From NCBI GenBank assembly GCA_963752045.1, contig CAVVWN010000008.1:744001-808000 (forward strand): a stretch of DNA of 64,000 nucleotides, given 5' to 3'. Source of the DNA: DATKDF01 sp963752045 (GTDB lineage: Bacteria; Acidobacteriota; Vicinamibacteria; Vicinamibacterales; SCN-69-37). Made by a program: the position numbers and the translations under genes. The notes under the pieces are model-generated. The model saw only the letters and a list, made by a program, of their open reading frames with translations. It ran no database searches and was not told the origin of the DNA. Shown in pieces: positions 27,930-36,448 of the stretch. The number at the start of each line of letters is the position of its first letter. Within the stretch, counting starts at the first letter, position 1.

Positions 27930-28616
27930 ATGGTCACAGGAATCATCGGACGCAAGGTCGGGATGACGCAGCTGTTCTTCGAGCGACGGCACGGTCGTGC
28001 CCGGCGACGGTCATCAAGGCCGGCCCCTGCGTCGTCGTCCAGGCGAAGAACGTGCGAGTCGGACGGCTACGAGGCGCGTGCAACTCGGCCTGGTCGACCG
28101 ACGCCCGCCAAGGCCAACAAGCCGACGGCAGGGCACTTCAAGAAGGCCGGCGTGCCGCCGACGCGAGTGCGCCGGGAGATGCAGGTGGCGCCGGGCGGCG
28201 ATCCGGTCAAGCCCGGCGACCAGGTGCTCGTCGGCATCTTCACCGCCGGCGAGCGGGTCGACGTCATCGGCACGAGCCGGGGCACGCGGGTTTCAGGGCG
28301 TCATGCGGCGCCACAACTTCCGCGGCGGCGCGGCGACGCACGGCTCGATGTTCCACCGCGCGCCCGGGTCGATTGGCGCCTCGTCCTATCCCGTCACGCG
28401 TCGTCAAGGGCATGCGGGCCGCCGGGCGCATGGGCAGCGATCGGGTGACGACGCGGAACCTGAAGGTCGTGCGAATCGATGCCGAGAACCACCTGCTCGT
28501 CGTTGCGCGGCGCCGTCCCCGGCGCGCCGGGCGGAGTCGTGCTGGTGCGGAGGGCGGTGGCGCGCCAAACCAGAGCCGCAGCCGCAGGCCGAGAAGCGAA
28601 GAAGGGCAAGAGGTAG
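27930..28616 (+). CDS. rplC: Large ribosomal subunit protein uL3 (about nine apparent 1-nt insertions)
   Basis: The gene starts MVTGIIGRKVGMTQLF, diagnostic for uL3, and segments in all three frames complete the family: KANKPTAGHFKKAGV, GFQGVMRRHNFRGGAATHGSMFHRAPGSIG and GMRAAGRMGSDRVTTRNLKVV. Inferred extra bases lie near 27978, 28001, 28055, 28076, 28098-28100 (two), 28287, 28393 and 28505. Nine insertions keep start and stop in register and give about 225 residues. It is the most heavily disrupted gene in the window; consensus error is the likely cause. Exact positions are my reconstruction. Confidence 0.88.
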
Positions 28617-28618
28617 TC

Positions 28619-29245
28619 ATGACGCTTGACGTCGTCAACGCGCGAGAACGAAAAGGTCGGCTCGGTCGATCTGAGCGATGCCGTGTTTGGCGGGCGGGTC
28701 GAAGACCGACCTGGTGTGGGAGTCGGTCGTGCGCGCAGAACGCCTCGGAGCGGCGTGGCACCCACATGACCAAGAATCGCGCGCTCGTCAGCGGGCAGCG
28801 GCAAGAAGCCCTGGCGGCAGAAGGGAACCGGCCGCGCCCGCGTGGGCGAAATCCGCAACCCGCTCTGGCGCAAGGGCGGCACCGTGTTCGGCCCCCAGCC
28901 GCGCAGCTACGACTACGCGCTGCCGAAGAAAGTGGAGCGAGGCGCGCTCCGGGCGGCGCTGCAGGTCAAGCTGCAGAGCGGCGAGGTCACCGTCGTCGAC
29001 GCAGTTGCACGTCGCCGAGCGGAAGACGAAGGCGGCGGCCGAACTGCTCGCGCGCCTGGGCGCGACGGGCCGGACGCTCGTCGTCGACGTGGCGCCCGAC
29101 GAGAAGTTCCGCCTGTCGGCGCGCAACATCGCCGGGGTCACGCTCGTGCCGAGCGGCCGGCTGACGGCTCGCGACGTGATGAACACCTCAGCGGATCATC
29201 GCGACACGCGCCGCCGTCGAACGCCTGCAGGAGGTGCTGGGATGA
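28619..29245 (+). CDS. rplD: Large ribosomal subunit protein uL4 (six apparent 1-nt insertions)
   Basis: About 206 residues after correction. It is recognised from GTHMTKNRALVSGSGKKPWRQKGTGRARVGE and the following NPLWRKGGTVFGPQPRSY, the 23S rRNA-binding extended loop, and the C-terminal LDVAPDEKFRLSARNI-like segment. Inferred extra bases are near 28642, 28701, 28734-28740, 28793-28795, 29001 and 29188. The stop overlaps the rplW ATG (ATGA). In E. coli uL4 also represses the S10 operon. Confidence 0.9.
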
Positions 29246-29534
29246 ACCCGACCGACAGTCATCCGCCGGCCCCTCGTCACCGAAAAGACCACCGTCGCCC
29301 GCGAGTCGGGCGAGGTGATCGTGTTCGAGGTCGCGCTCGGGGCCACCAAGGTCGACATCAAGCGCGCGGTCGAGAAGCTGTTCGGGTCGAAGGTGGCCGT
29401 CGGTGCGCACCTCGATCGCACACGGGAAGTTCAAGCGGCAGGGCCGCTTCATCGGCCAGCGGTCCGACTGGAAGAAGGCCTGGGTCCGGCTCAAAGAGGG
29501 TGAGAAGGTGCCCGAGTTCATGGAGGGGACCTAA
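29242..29534 (+). CDS. rplW: Large ribosomal subunit protein uL23 (two apparent 1-nt insertions)
   Basis: About 96 residues after correction. The pattern VIRRPLVTEKTTVARESGEVIVFEV followed by ATKVDIKRAVEKLFGSKV and HGKFKRQGRF is typical of uL23, the docking site at the nascent-chain exit for SRP and trigger factor. Extra bases are inferred near 29257 and 29402-29403. It overlaps rplD by four bases. Confidence 0.92.
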
Positions 29535-29537
29535 GTC

Positions 29538-30365
29538 ATGCCCATTCGCAAGTACAAGCCGACGTCGGCCGGCCGGCGGTTCCAGAGCGTCCAGACGTTC
29601 GACGAGATCACGACCGACGAGGCCGTACAAGCCGCTCGTCGAGCCGCTGGGACGGTCCGGTGGCCGGAACAACCGTGGCGAGCTGACGTCGTGGTGGCGC
29701 GGCGGCGGTCACAAGCGCAACTACCGTGTCATCGACTTCAAGCGGGACAAGTTCGACATTCCCGGCAAGGTCTCGACGGTCGAGTACGACCCGAACCGGT
29801 CGGCGCGAATCGCGCTGGTGACCTACGCCGACGGGGAGAAGCGGTACATCCTGCACCCGCTCGGCCTCAAGGTGGGCGACCCGGTGCTGTCCGGCGAGAG
29901 CGCCGACATCCTGCCGGGCAACTGCCTGCCGCTCAAGAACATTCCGCTCGGCACGATGCTGCACAACGTGGAGCTCAAGCCGGGCAAGGGCGGCCAGATC
30001 GCGCGGTCGGCCGGGTCGTCGGTGCAGTTGGTCGCCCGCGAGGGCGACTACGCCTCGGTGAAGATGCCGTCGGGCGAGATCCGGCTCATCAACGTCGAGT
30101 GTCTGGCCACGATCGGCCAGGTCGGCAACATCGATCACGAGAACGTGTCGATCGGCAAGGCCGGACGCAGCCGCTGGCTGGGCAAGCGCCCGCACGTGCG
30201 CGGCGTGGCGATGAACCCGGTCGATCACCCGCTCGGCGGCGGCGAGGGCAAGACCTCCGGCGGCCGGCATCCGGTGACGCCATGGGGCCAGCCGACCAAG
30301 GGATACAAGACGCGCCGCAACGGAAGTCGACGGACCGCTTCATCGTGCAGCGGAGAAAGAAGTAG
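29538..30365 (+). CDS. rplB: Large ribosomal subunit protein uL2 (about three apparent 1-nt insertions)
   Basis: About 274 residues after correction, the usual uL2 length. It starts MPIRKYKPTSAGRR and includes GGGHKRNYRVIDFKRDK, NCLPLKNIPLGTMLHNVELKPGKGGQIARSAG and GVAMNPVDHPLGGGEGKTSGG with the conserved His near the peptidyl-transferase centre. Extra bases are inferred near 29621-29622 and (two) near 30322-30323, restoring KSTDRFIVQRRKK at the end. Confidence 0.94.
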   Translation: MPIRKYKPTSAGRRFQSVQTFDEITTDEAVQAARRAAGTVRWPEQPWRADVVVARRRSQAQLPCHRLQAGQVRHSRQGLDGRVRPEPVGANRAGDLRRRGEAVHPAPARPQGGRPGAVRRERRHPAGQLPAAQEHSARHDAAQRGAQAGQGRPDRAVGRVVGAVGRPRGRLRLGEDAVGRDPAHQRRVSGHDRPGRQHRSRERVDRQGRTQPLAGQAPARARRGDEPGRSPARRRRGQDLRRPASGDAMGPADQGIQDAPQRKSTDRFIVQRRKK

Positions 30366-30368
30366 ACC

Positions 30369-30680
30369 ATGGGTCGATCATTGAAGAAGGGGCCGTTCAT
30401 CGACCTGCACCTGCTCGAGAAGGTCGAGGCTATGAACCGCGAGAGCGACCGGCAGGTCATCAAGACGTGGTCGCGCCGGTCCACCGTCGTCCCCGAGATG
30501 GTGGGGCACACGATCGCGGTGCACAACGGGAAGAAGTTCATCCCGGTGTACATCACCGAGAACATGGTCGGGCACAAGCTCGGTGAGTTTGCGCCGACGC
30601 GGATGTTCAGGGGACACACCACGAAGGCCGAGAAGGCCGCCCAGGTTGCGGCGGCTGGCGGGCCCAAGGGAGGTGCGTGA
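30369..30680 (+). CDS. rpsS: Small ribosomal subunit protein uS19
   Basis: An uninterrupted 103-residue uS19, starting MGRSLKKGPFIDLHLL and containing RRSTVVPEMVGHTIAVHNGKKFIPVYITENMVGHKLGEFAPTR. It is slightly longer at its C terminus than the common ~92-residue form. It binds the 30S head beside uS13. Its TGA overlaps the rplV start. Confidence 0.97.
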   Translation: MGRSLKKGPFIDLHLLEKVEAMNRESDRQVIKTWSRRSTVVPEMVGHTIAVHNGKKFIPVYITENMVGHKLGEFAPTRMFRGHTTKAEKAAQVAAAGGPKGGA

Positions 30681-31083
30681 TGGCCGGCGGCCAGGCGACC
30701 AAGCGGTACGTGCGGACGTCGGCCCAGAAGGCCGGACTCGTGCTGGACCTCATCCGCGGCTGTGACGTGACGCGGGCGCTGGCGACGCTCCGGTTCTCGC
30801 GCAAGGGCATCGCGCGCGACATCGAGAAGCTGCTGCAGTCGGCCGTGGCCAATGCGCAGCAGGTCGAGGGCTTCGGCGGCGACGTCGAGCGGCTCTACGT
30901 GGCCGGCTGCTACGCGAACCAGGGGCCGAGCATGAAGCGCATCCGTCCGGCTCCGATGGGCCGGGCCTTCCGGGTGGTCAAGCGGATGGCGCACCTGACG
31001 GTGGAGGTGGCCGAGCGGCCGGCCCGTCGAAGGGCACGGCGGGACGGCGCACGGGTCGCGCGCCCGGGGCAGAGGCCGAGTAG
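30680..31083 (+). CDS. rplV: Large ribosomal subunit protein uL22 (about two apparent 1-nt insertions at 3' end)
   Basis: About 133 residues after correction. The conserved core is in one frame: KRYVRTSAQKAGLVLDLIRG, SRKGIARDIEKLLQSAVANA and MKRIRPAPMGRAFRVVKRMAHLTVEVAE, including the beta-hairpin that lines the exit tunnel. Two extra bases near 31027-31029 restore a basic tail ending at the TAG of 31081. Without correction the frame runs on through the rpsC region. The start overlaps the rpsS stop by one base. Confidence 0.92.
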
Positions 31084-31116
31084 TCACGCCGGTCGAGACC
31101 GGCGACGAGGAACAGC

Positions 31117-31799
31117 ATGGGTCAGAAAGTACATCCGTACGGATTCCGGCTCGGGTTCAACAAGACCTGGCGCTCGCGGTGGTTCGCCGATCAAGCGACT
31201 ACGCGAAGCTGCTGCACGAGGATCTGACGCTGCGCGCCGACCTGAAGAAGCGCTTCGCGCACGCCGGCGTGTCGCGCATCGACATCGAGCGGGCCGCGAA
31301 CAAGCTGAAGATCGACATCCACACCTCGCGGCCGGGCATCATCATCGGCCGCAAGGGGACCGAAGTCGATCGGCTGCGTCAGGAGCTGCACAAGTCGACG
31401 AGTCGCGAGGTGTTCATCAACATCCTCGAGATCCAGAAGCCCGAGCTCGACGCCCAGCTCATCGGCGAATCGGTGGCCATGCAGCTCGAGAAGCGCGTGG
31501 CGTTCCGTCGCGCCATGCGGAAGGCCGTCGAGTCGGCTCTGCGCTTCGGTGCCCGCGGCATCAAGGTCCGTGTGTCCGGGCGGCTCAACGGGGCCGAGAT
31601 CGCGCGGTCCGAGTGGTACCTGCACGGCCAGCTGCCGCTGCAGACGCTGCGCGCGGACATCGACTACGGGTTCAGCGAGGCGTTTACGACGTACGGCGCC
31701 ATCGGCGTGAAGGTGTGGCTGTACAAGGGCGAGCGGCTGTCGCCGCGCGTCGGCCGCGAAGAGGAGTACCGGCAGCCGAGGAGAGCCGCCCGCGCATGA
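31117..31799 (+). CDS. rpsC: Small ribosomal subunit protein uS3 (two apparent 1-nt insertions)
   Basis: About 226 residues after correction. The start MGQKVHPYGFRLGFNKTWRSRWFAD is followed by two inferred extra C bases near 31192 and 31196, restoring DKDYAKLLHEDL. Then come the KH domain (IHTSRPGIIIGRKGTEVDRLRQEL) and the C-terminal domain (VRVSGRLNGAEIARSEWY, DIDYGFSEAFTTYGAIGVKVW). uS3 lines the mRNA entry tunnel. Confidence 0.94.
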
Positions 31800-31817
31800 T
31801 CGCTGCCGGCGTGAGCC

Positions 31818-31851
31818 GGGGACTGTCCCCGCTCATCAGGGGCTGAACCCC
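31818..31851 (+). repeat. Short GGGGACTGTCCCC palindrome between rpsC and rplP
   Basis: GGGGACTGTCCCC (31818-31830) is nearly self-complementary, and GGGG-CTGAA-CCCC follows at 31839-31851. The wording is close to the rplJ-rplL hairpin units (GGGACTGACCCC), so it may be a degenerate member of that family. The rest of the 95-nt gap shows nothing recognisable except the rplP ribosome-binding region. Confidence 0.5.
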
Positions 31852-31894
31852 TGGCAGGTTCGAAGGCGGATGTTGTGAGAGAGAGACACGCACC

Positions 31895-32320
31895 ATGTTG
31901 ATGCCGAAGAAGGTCAAGTACAGGAAGCAGCAGCGCGGCCGCCGCCGCGGCCTGGCGTGGCGCGGCTCGACCGTGGCGTTTGGCGACTACGGGTTGATGT
32001 CGCTCGAGCGGTGCTGGCTGACCGATCGACAGATCGAGGCCGCTCGTGTCGCGCTCACCCGTGGCATCAAGCGGGGCGGCAAGGTCTGGATTCGCGTCTT
32101 CCCGGACAAGCCCATCACCAAGAAGCCGCAGGAAACCCGGATGGGCAAGGGCAAGGGCGCGCCCGAGAGCTGGGTGGCGGTCGTCAAGCCGGGCCGGATC
32201 CTGTTCGAGATGGAGGGCATCGGTCTGGCCGACGCCAAGCATGCCATGCGTCTGGCGGCCGCGAAGCTGCCGATGAAGACGCGGTTTGCGACGCGGTTTG
32301 CCGAGGAGCAAGCGTCATGA
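31895..32320 (+). CDS. rplP: Large ribosomal subunit protein uL16
   Basis: An uninterrupted 141-residue uL16, starting MLMPKKVKYRKQQRGRRRG and containing QIEAARVALTRGIKRGGKVWIRVFPDKPITKKP and RMGKGKGAPESWVAVVKPGRILFE. It sits near the A site and helps position aminoacyl-tRNA. Its end overlaps the rpmC ATG by four bases. Confidence 0.97.
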   Translation: MLMPKKVKYRKQQRGRRRGLAWRGSTVAFGDYGLMSLERCWLTDRQIEAARVALTRGIKRGGKVWIRVFPDKPITKKPQETRMGKGKGAPESWVAVVKPGRILFEMEGIGLADAKHAMRLAAAKLPMKTRFATRFAEEQAS

Positions 32321-32525
32321 AGGTGACCGAGCAGTTGGCGGAGCTTCGCGGCCTGCCGGCCGAGGACCTGCGGGCAGCGGGCGCGGGATCTCGACGACCA
32401 GGTGTTCCGGCTGCGCATGCAGCAGTCGATGGGGCAGGAAGAGTCGGGGCAACAAGATGCGCCCGTTGCGCCGCGAGCTGGCTCGCGTCAAGACCGTGCT
32501 GCGCGAGAAGGGCGTCAGGGACTGA
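32317..32525 (+). CDS. rpmC: Large ribosomal subunit protein uL29 (two apparent 1-nt insertions)
   Basis: About 68 residues after correction: MKVTEQLAELRGLPAEDL, then a two-helix body (DDQVFRLRMQQSMGQEES, NKMRPLRRELARVKTVL) ending EKGVRD. Extra G bases are inferred in the G runs at 32372-32374 and 32446-32449. uL29 lies at the tunnel exit next to uL23. Confidence 0.9.
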
Positions 32526-32528
32526 GCG

Positions 32529-32781
32529 ATGGCGAAAGTTGAGATTCGTCGGCAAGGTCGTCAGCAACAAGATGGACAAGAGCGTGGTGGTGACCGTGGA
32601 GCGGCCGGTGCGCCATGAGGTGTACGGCAAGCAGCAGCGGCTGACGTCCCGCTTCATGGCCCATGACGAGAAGAACGAGGCCAAGGTGGGCGACACGGTG
32701 GCCATCGCGCTGTCGCGTCCGCTCAGCCGCCGCAAGCGGTGGGTCGTGACGCGTGTCGTCGAACGGGCGCGTGGGGTCTAG
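32529..32781 (+). CDS. rpsQ: Small ribosomal subunit protein uS17 (one apparent 1-nt insertion)
   Basis: About 83 residues after correction. An extra base near 32538 follows the start; repairing it gives MAKLRFVGKVVSNKMDKSVVV, then HEVYGKQQRLTSRFMAHDEKNEAKVGDTVAI and the S17 ending RKRWVVTRVVERA. The protein binds 16S helices in the body of the 30S subunit. It is the last frame-disrupted gene of the cluster; everything downstream is clean. Confidence 0.92.
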
Positions 32782-32796
32782 GGAGAGAGGCCGACC

Positions 32797-33165
32797 ATGA
32801 TTCAGATGCGATCGATTCTCGACGTCGCCGACAATTCCGGCGCGCGCAAGATCTCGGTGATCAACCCGATCGGCGGGTCGACCGGGCGCTACGCGCGCAT
32901 CGGGGACATCGTGACGGCGTCGGTCAAGGAAGCGACGCCGGACGCGACGGTCAAGAAGGGCCAGGTCGTCAAGGCGGTCATCGTCAGGACGCGCAAGGAG
33001 CTGCGCCGGAAGGACGGCAGCTACATCCGGTTCGACCGCAACGCCGCCGTGCTCATCAGCCCGGAAGGGGAGCCGATCGGCACGCGCGTCTTCGGGCCGG
33101 TGGCGCGCGAGCTGCGCGAGCGCCGCTTCATGAAGATCATCTCGCTCGCGCCGGAGGTGCTCTAG
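32797..33165 (+). CDS. rplN: Large ribosomal subunit protein uL14
   Basis: An uninterrupted 122-residue uL14, the normal length. It starts MIQMRSILDVADNSGARKISVINPIGGS and contains ASVKEATPDATVKKGQVVKAVIVRT and NAAVLISPEGEPIGTRVFGPVARELR. It contacts bL19 and the intersubunit bridge B8. First gene of the spc group. Confidence 0.98.
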   Translation: MIQMRSILDVADNSGARKISVINPIGGSTGRYARIGDIVTASVKEATPDATVKKGQVVKAVIVRTRKELRRKDGSYIRFDRNAAVLISPEGEPIGTRVFGPVARELRERRFMKIISLAPEVL

Positions 33166-33168
33166 GTC

Positions 33169-33498
33169 ATGGCTGTCGCACTGCCGATTCGGCGCAACGA
33201 CAACGTCGTGGTGATCGCCGGGCGCGATCGCGGCAAGCGCGGCCGCGTCCTGCGCGTCATCCCGGAGAAGACGCGCGTGGTGATCGAGGGCGTCAACTTC
33301 GTCAAACGCCACACGCGGCCCAACCCGCAGCGGAACATCAAAGGCGGCATCGTGGAGCGGGAGGCCAGCCTCCACGTGTCCAACGTGCAGCTCGTGTGCC
33401 CGGAGTGCTCGGAGCCGACGCGCATCGGCCGCCGGCTGCTCGACGACGGGCGTCGCGTGCGGTTCTGCCGCAAGTGCAATGGAGTGGTCGACAAATGA
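33169..33498 (+). CDS. rplX: Large ribosomal subunit protein uL24 with zinc-ribbon-like C terminus
   Basis: A 109-residue uL24. The KOW segment is RRNDNVVVIAGRDRGKRGRVLRV, followed by VNFVKRHTRPNPQRNIKGGIVEREASLHVSNVQL. The tail has CPEC and CRKC pairs, so this is the cysteine-containing (likely zinc-binding) form rather than the Cys-free E. coli type. It starts assembly of the 50S subunit. Overlaps rplE by four bases. Confidence 0.97.
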   Translation: MAVALPIRRNDNVVVIAGRDRGKRGRVLRVIPEKTRVVIEGVNFVKRHTRPNPQRNIKGGIVEREASLHVSNVQLVCPECSEPTRIGRRLLDDGRRVRFCRKCNGVVDK

Positions 33499-34037
33499 AC
33501 CGGCTGAAGGAGCGGTACCTCACCGACGTCGTGCCCGCGCTCCGCAAGGAGTTCGGCTACACCAACGTCATGGCGGTTCCACGCATCACCAAGATCGTCG
33601 TCAACATGGGCCTGGGTGAGGGGACCCAGAACGCCAAGGTCGTCGACACCGGGGCCGACGAGCTCGGCAAGATCACCGGCCAGAAGGCCGTGATCACCCG
33701 GGCGAAGAAGTCGATCGCGCAGTTCAAGCTGCGCCAGGGCATGCCCGTCGGCGCGATGGTCACCTTGCGCGGCGATCGGATGTTCGAGTTCCTCGACCGG
33801 CTGGTGGCCGTGGCGCTGCCGCGCGTGCGGGACTTCCGCGGCGTGTCGGCGCGCGGGTTCGACGGGCGCGGCAACTTCACGATGGGGCTGCGCGACCAGC
33901 TCATGTTCGCCGAGATCGACTACCTCAAGGTGGACACCTCGCGCGGCATGAACATCTCCGTCGTGACGACGGCCAGGACGGACGAGGAAGCGCGGCGGCT
34001 GCTGCAGCTGATGGGCATGCCGTTCCGGCAGAACTAG
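33495..34037 (+). CDS. rplE: Large ribosomal subunit protein uL5
   Basis: A 180-residue uL5, which carries 5S rRNA in the central protuberance. It starts MNRLKERYLTDVVPALRKEFGYTNVMAVPRI and has NMGLGEGTQNAK, KKSIAQFKLRQGMPVGAMVTLRG and FDGRGNFTMGLRDQLMFAEIDY. The ATG overlaps the end of rplX (ATGA), supporting this start over longer in-frame extensions. Confidence 0.97.
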   Translation: MNRLKERYLTDVVPALRKEFGYTNVMAVPRITKIVVNMGLGEGTQNAKVVDTGADELGKITGQKAVITRAKKSIAQFKLRQGMPVGAMVTLRGDRMFEFLDRLVAVALPRVRDFRGVSARGFDGRGNFTMGLRDQLMFAEIDYLKVDTSRGMNISVVTTARTDEEARRLLQLMGMPFRQN

Positions 34038-34063
34038 GCGCCAGGGCGGCGAAGAGGACATCG

Positions 34064-34252
34064 ATGGCGACGACAGCAAAGAGCGTGAAAGACACGAGCC
34101 GGACGCCGAAGTACGGCATCCGCAAGCGAAACCGGTGCGGCCGCTGCGGCCGCCCGCGGGCCTACCTGCGGAAGTTCGGGCTCTGCAGGCTGTGTTTCCG
34201 TGAGCTGGCGCTGCGCGGCGAGGTCGCCGGCGTCATCAAGAGCAGTTGGTAG
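34064..34252 (+). CDS. rpsN: Small ribosomal subunit protein uS14, zinc-binding type
   Basis: A 62-residue short (type Z) uS14. The body YGIRKRNRCGRCGRPRAYLRKFGLCRLCFRELALRGEVAGV holds two CxxC pairs for one zinc. It ends in the typical KSSW. It belongs to the 30S head. Confidence 0.97.
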   Translation: MATTAKSVKDTSRTPKYGIRKRNRCGRCGRPRAYLRKFGLCRLCFRELALRGEVAGVIKSSW

Positions 34253-34331
34253 ACGGACCGCGCCGGGCGTTGACGCGACGCCCCGGTCCGCCGTGGACAG
34301 TTTTCGCAGTGCGCTGAGAGGCAGAAAGAGT

Positions 34332-34730
34332 ATGACCGACCCGATCGCAGATATGCTCACCCGGATTCGCAACGCGGTCACCGCGCGGCATCAGAGGGTG
34401 GACATTCCGGCCTCGCGATTCAAGACCGAGATTGCCCGCATCCTCGAGAAGGAAGGCTACATCCACGGGTTCAAGCTCGTGGACAGCGCCGACAGCGGCC
34501 CCGCGGTCATCCGCATCGTGCTCAAGTACGGCCCCCGCGGCGAGAAGGTGATTTCCGGCCTCGAGCGCGTGAGCCGCCCCGGCCGCCGCGTGTACTTCGG
34601 ACGTGACGAGGTTCCGCGCGTCATGGGCGGGCTCGGCACGAGCATTCTGACGACCTCCCGCGGGGTGATGACCGGCGAGGACGCCATGCGGGCCGGGGTT
34701 GGTGGAGAGGTCCTCTGCAACGTGTGGTAG
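34332..34730 (+). CDS. rpsH: Small ribosomal subunit protein uS8
   Basis: A 132-residue uS8. It starts MTDPIADMLTRIRNAVTARHQRVDIPASRFK and ends GLGTSILTTSRGVMTGEDAMRAGVGGEVLCNVW, the usual C terminus. I chose the ATG at 34332 with GAAAGAG upstream; a longer reading from 34200 overlaps rpsN and lacks conservation. In E. coli uS8 also represses the spc operon. Confidence 0.97.
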   Translation: MTDPIADMLTRIRNAVTARHQRVDIPASRFKTEIARILEKEGYIHGFKLVDSADSGPAVIRIVLKYGPRGEKVISGLERVSRPGRRVYFGRDEVPRVMGGLGTSILTTSRGVMTGEDAMRAGVGGEVLCNVW

Positions 34731-34783
34731 CCCTGGCGCCGCAGGGCGCTGGATCGGCACCGTAGGTGGTCGGAGAAATCGTT

Positions 34784-35320
34784 ATGTCACGAATTGGCAA
34801 GAAACCCATTCCCCTCCCCAAGGGCGTCACCGTCAAGGTGGAGCCCGGTGTGGTCGAGGTCAAGGGGCCGAAGGGCACCCTCAAGCAGCTCGTGCCGCCC
34901 GGCGTGCGCTTCGAGCTCAACGGCACGGATCTCGAGGCCCGTCTCGAACGCGAGGATCCGGCGCTCGGGAAGTTCCATGGGCTCGCGCGAAGCCTGATGG
35001 CCAATGCCGTTGCCGGCGTGACGACCGGCTTCAAGAAGGAGCTCGACATCGTCGGCGTCGGCTACCGTGCCGAGCTCAAGGGCAAGCAGGTGACCTTCGC
35101 GCTCGGGTACTCGCACCCGATCGTGTTCGACATTCCGGCGGGAATCGATATCGCCATCGACAAGCAGACGCACATCACCGTGACGGGTATCGACCGGCAG
35201 CTGGTGGGCCAGGTGGCGGCCAACATCCGCCAGATGCGCCGGCCAGACCCCTACAAGCAGAAGGGCGTTCGGTACACCGGTGAAGTGCTCAAGAAGAAGG
35301 TCGGGAAGACGGGAGCCTGA
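34784..35320 (+). CDS. rplF: Large ribosomal subunit protein uL6
   Basis: A 178-residue uL6. Start MSRIGKKPIPLPKGVTVKVEPG with GGAGA nine bases upstream. The C-terminal domain has VGYRAELKGKQVTFALGYSHPI and the signature DPYKQKGVRYTGE. It binds near the sarcin-ricin loop. Confidence 0.97.
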   Translation: MSRIGKKPIPLPKGVTVKVEPGVVEVKGPKGTLKQLVPPGVRFELNGTDLEARLEREDPALGKFHGLARSLMANAVAGVTTGFKKELDIVGVGYRAELKGKQVTFALGYSHPIVFDIPAGIDIAIDKQTHITVTGIDRQLVGQVAANIRQMRRPDPYKQKGVRYTGEVLKKKVGKTGA

Positions 35321-35323
35321 AGT

Positions 35324-35698
35324 ATGAAGGTGCGAACCAAGAAGGACCGTCGGGAACGGATTCGCCTGCGGCAGCGGAAGCGGATTACCGGAACGGCCGA
35401 ACGGCCGCGTGTGTCGGTGTTCCGGTCGGTTGCGCACATCTACGTGCAGGCGATCGACGACATGGCAGGGCGGACGCTCTTGTCGGCGGCCAGCACGGAG
35501 CCGGCGCTCAAGGCGACGTTCACGGGCACGACCCGAGGCGGCAATCTCGCCGGCGCCGAGGCGCTCGGGCAGGTGCTGGCCGAGCGGCTCAAGGCCAAGG
35601 GCATCACGCGCGTCGTCTTCGACCGGGGCGGCAACCTGTACCACGGCCGGATCAAGGCCGTCGCAGACGCCGCCCGAAAGGCCGGTCTCGAGTTCTAG
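35324..35698 (+). CDS. rplR: Large ribosomal subunit protein uL18
   Basis: A 124-residue uL18 with a basic N terminus (KKDRRERIRLRQRKRITGTAERPRVSVFRS) and the C-terminal VVFDRGGNLYHGRIKAVADAARKAGLEF. It binds 5S rRNA with uL5. It starts three bases after rplF. Confidence 0.97.
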   Translation: MKVRTKKDRRERIRLRQRKRITGTAERPRVSVFRSVAHIYVQAIDDMAGRTLLSAASTEPALKATFTGTTRGGNLAGAEALGQVLAERLKAKGITRVVFDRGGNLYHGRIKAVADAARKAGLEF

Positions 35699-35725
35699 GT
35701 GGATTGGGAGAACTGAGGAATCGAT

Positions 35726-36247
35726 ATGCTGTACGGTCGCGAGAAGATTGACCCGTCTGAGCTCGAGCTGAAGGACCAGGTGGTGTCGATCAGCCGCGTG
35801 ACGAAGGTCGTCAAAGGCGGCAAGAACCTGAGCTTCAGCGCGCTCGTCGTCGTGGGTGACGGGCACGGCGTCGTGGGTTTCGGCACCGGGAAGGCCAAGG
35901 AAGTCCCGTCGGCCATCCGGAAGGCGATCGAGGCGGCCAAGAAGGCGCTCGTGCGCGTGCCGATGACCGGGACGACCATTCCGCATCCGATCGTGGGGCG
36001 GTTCGGGGCCGGTTCGGTGCTGCTCAAGCCGGCGCCAGACGGCACCGGCATCATCGCCGGGGGCGCCGTGCGCGCGGTCGTCGAGTCGGCGGGCATCAGC
36101 AACGTGCTCACCAAGTCGCTCGGGTCGGCCAATGCGCACAACGTCGTGCGCGCGACCTTCGCGGCACTGACTGAACTGCGCGACCCGGCCAAGGTGGCGC
36201 GGCTGCGTGGCAAGGATGTCGAGACGCTCGTGGGCACGAACTCCTAG
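35726..36247 (+). CDS. rpsE: Small ribosomal subunit protein uS5
   Basis: A 173-residue uS5. It has the double-stranded RNA-binding fold segment DQVVSISRVTKVVKGGKNLSFSALVVVGDGHGVVGFGTGKAKEVPSAIRKA and the S5-like C-terminal domain with GGAVRAVVESAGISNVLTKSLGS. Spectinomycin-site and ram-type mutations fall in this protein in other bacteria; nothing odd is seen here. Confidence 0.97.
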   Translation: MLYGREKIDPSELELKDQVVSISRVTKVVKGGKNLSFSALVVVGDGHGVVGFGTGKAKEVPSAIRKAIEAAKKALVRVPMTGTTIPHPIVGRFGAGSVLLKPAPDGTGIIAGGAVRAVVESAGISNVLTKSLGSANAHNVVRATFAALTELRDPAKVARLRGKDVETLVGTNS

Positions 36248-36264
36248 CCGTGGGAACGGATGTC

Positions 36265-36444
36265 ATGAAGACGCTGAAGGTCACACAGATTCGAAGCACG
36301 ATTGGCTTCGATAAGAAGCAGGAGTTGGCGCTCCGCGGTCTCGGGCTCCGCCGTATCCGGCACTCGGTCGAGGTGGCCGACACGCCGTCGGCGCGCGGGC
36401 TGATTCTCCGTGTGCGCCACCTGGTGAAGGTCGAAGGGGAGTAG
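36265..36444 (+). CDS. rpmD: Large ribosomal subunit protein uL30
   Basis: A 59-residue uL30: MKTLKVTQIRSTIGFDKKQELALRGLGLRRIRHSVEV, then RHLVKVEGE at the end. I chose the ATG at 36265; an in-frame ATG at 36250 would add five nonconserved residues. Confidence 0.95.
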   Translation: MKTLKVTQIRSTIGFDKKQELALRGLGLRRIRHSVEVADTPSARGLILRVRHLVKVEGE

Positions 36445-36448
36445 GTCG

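Noticed and set aside
27930..29245. rplC and rplD as true pseudogenes
   Set aside because: Both proteins are essential and the residues on either side of each slip remain fully conserved, which is not expected of decaying genes.
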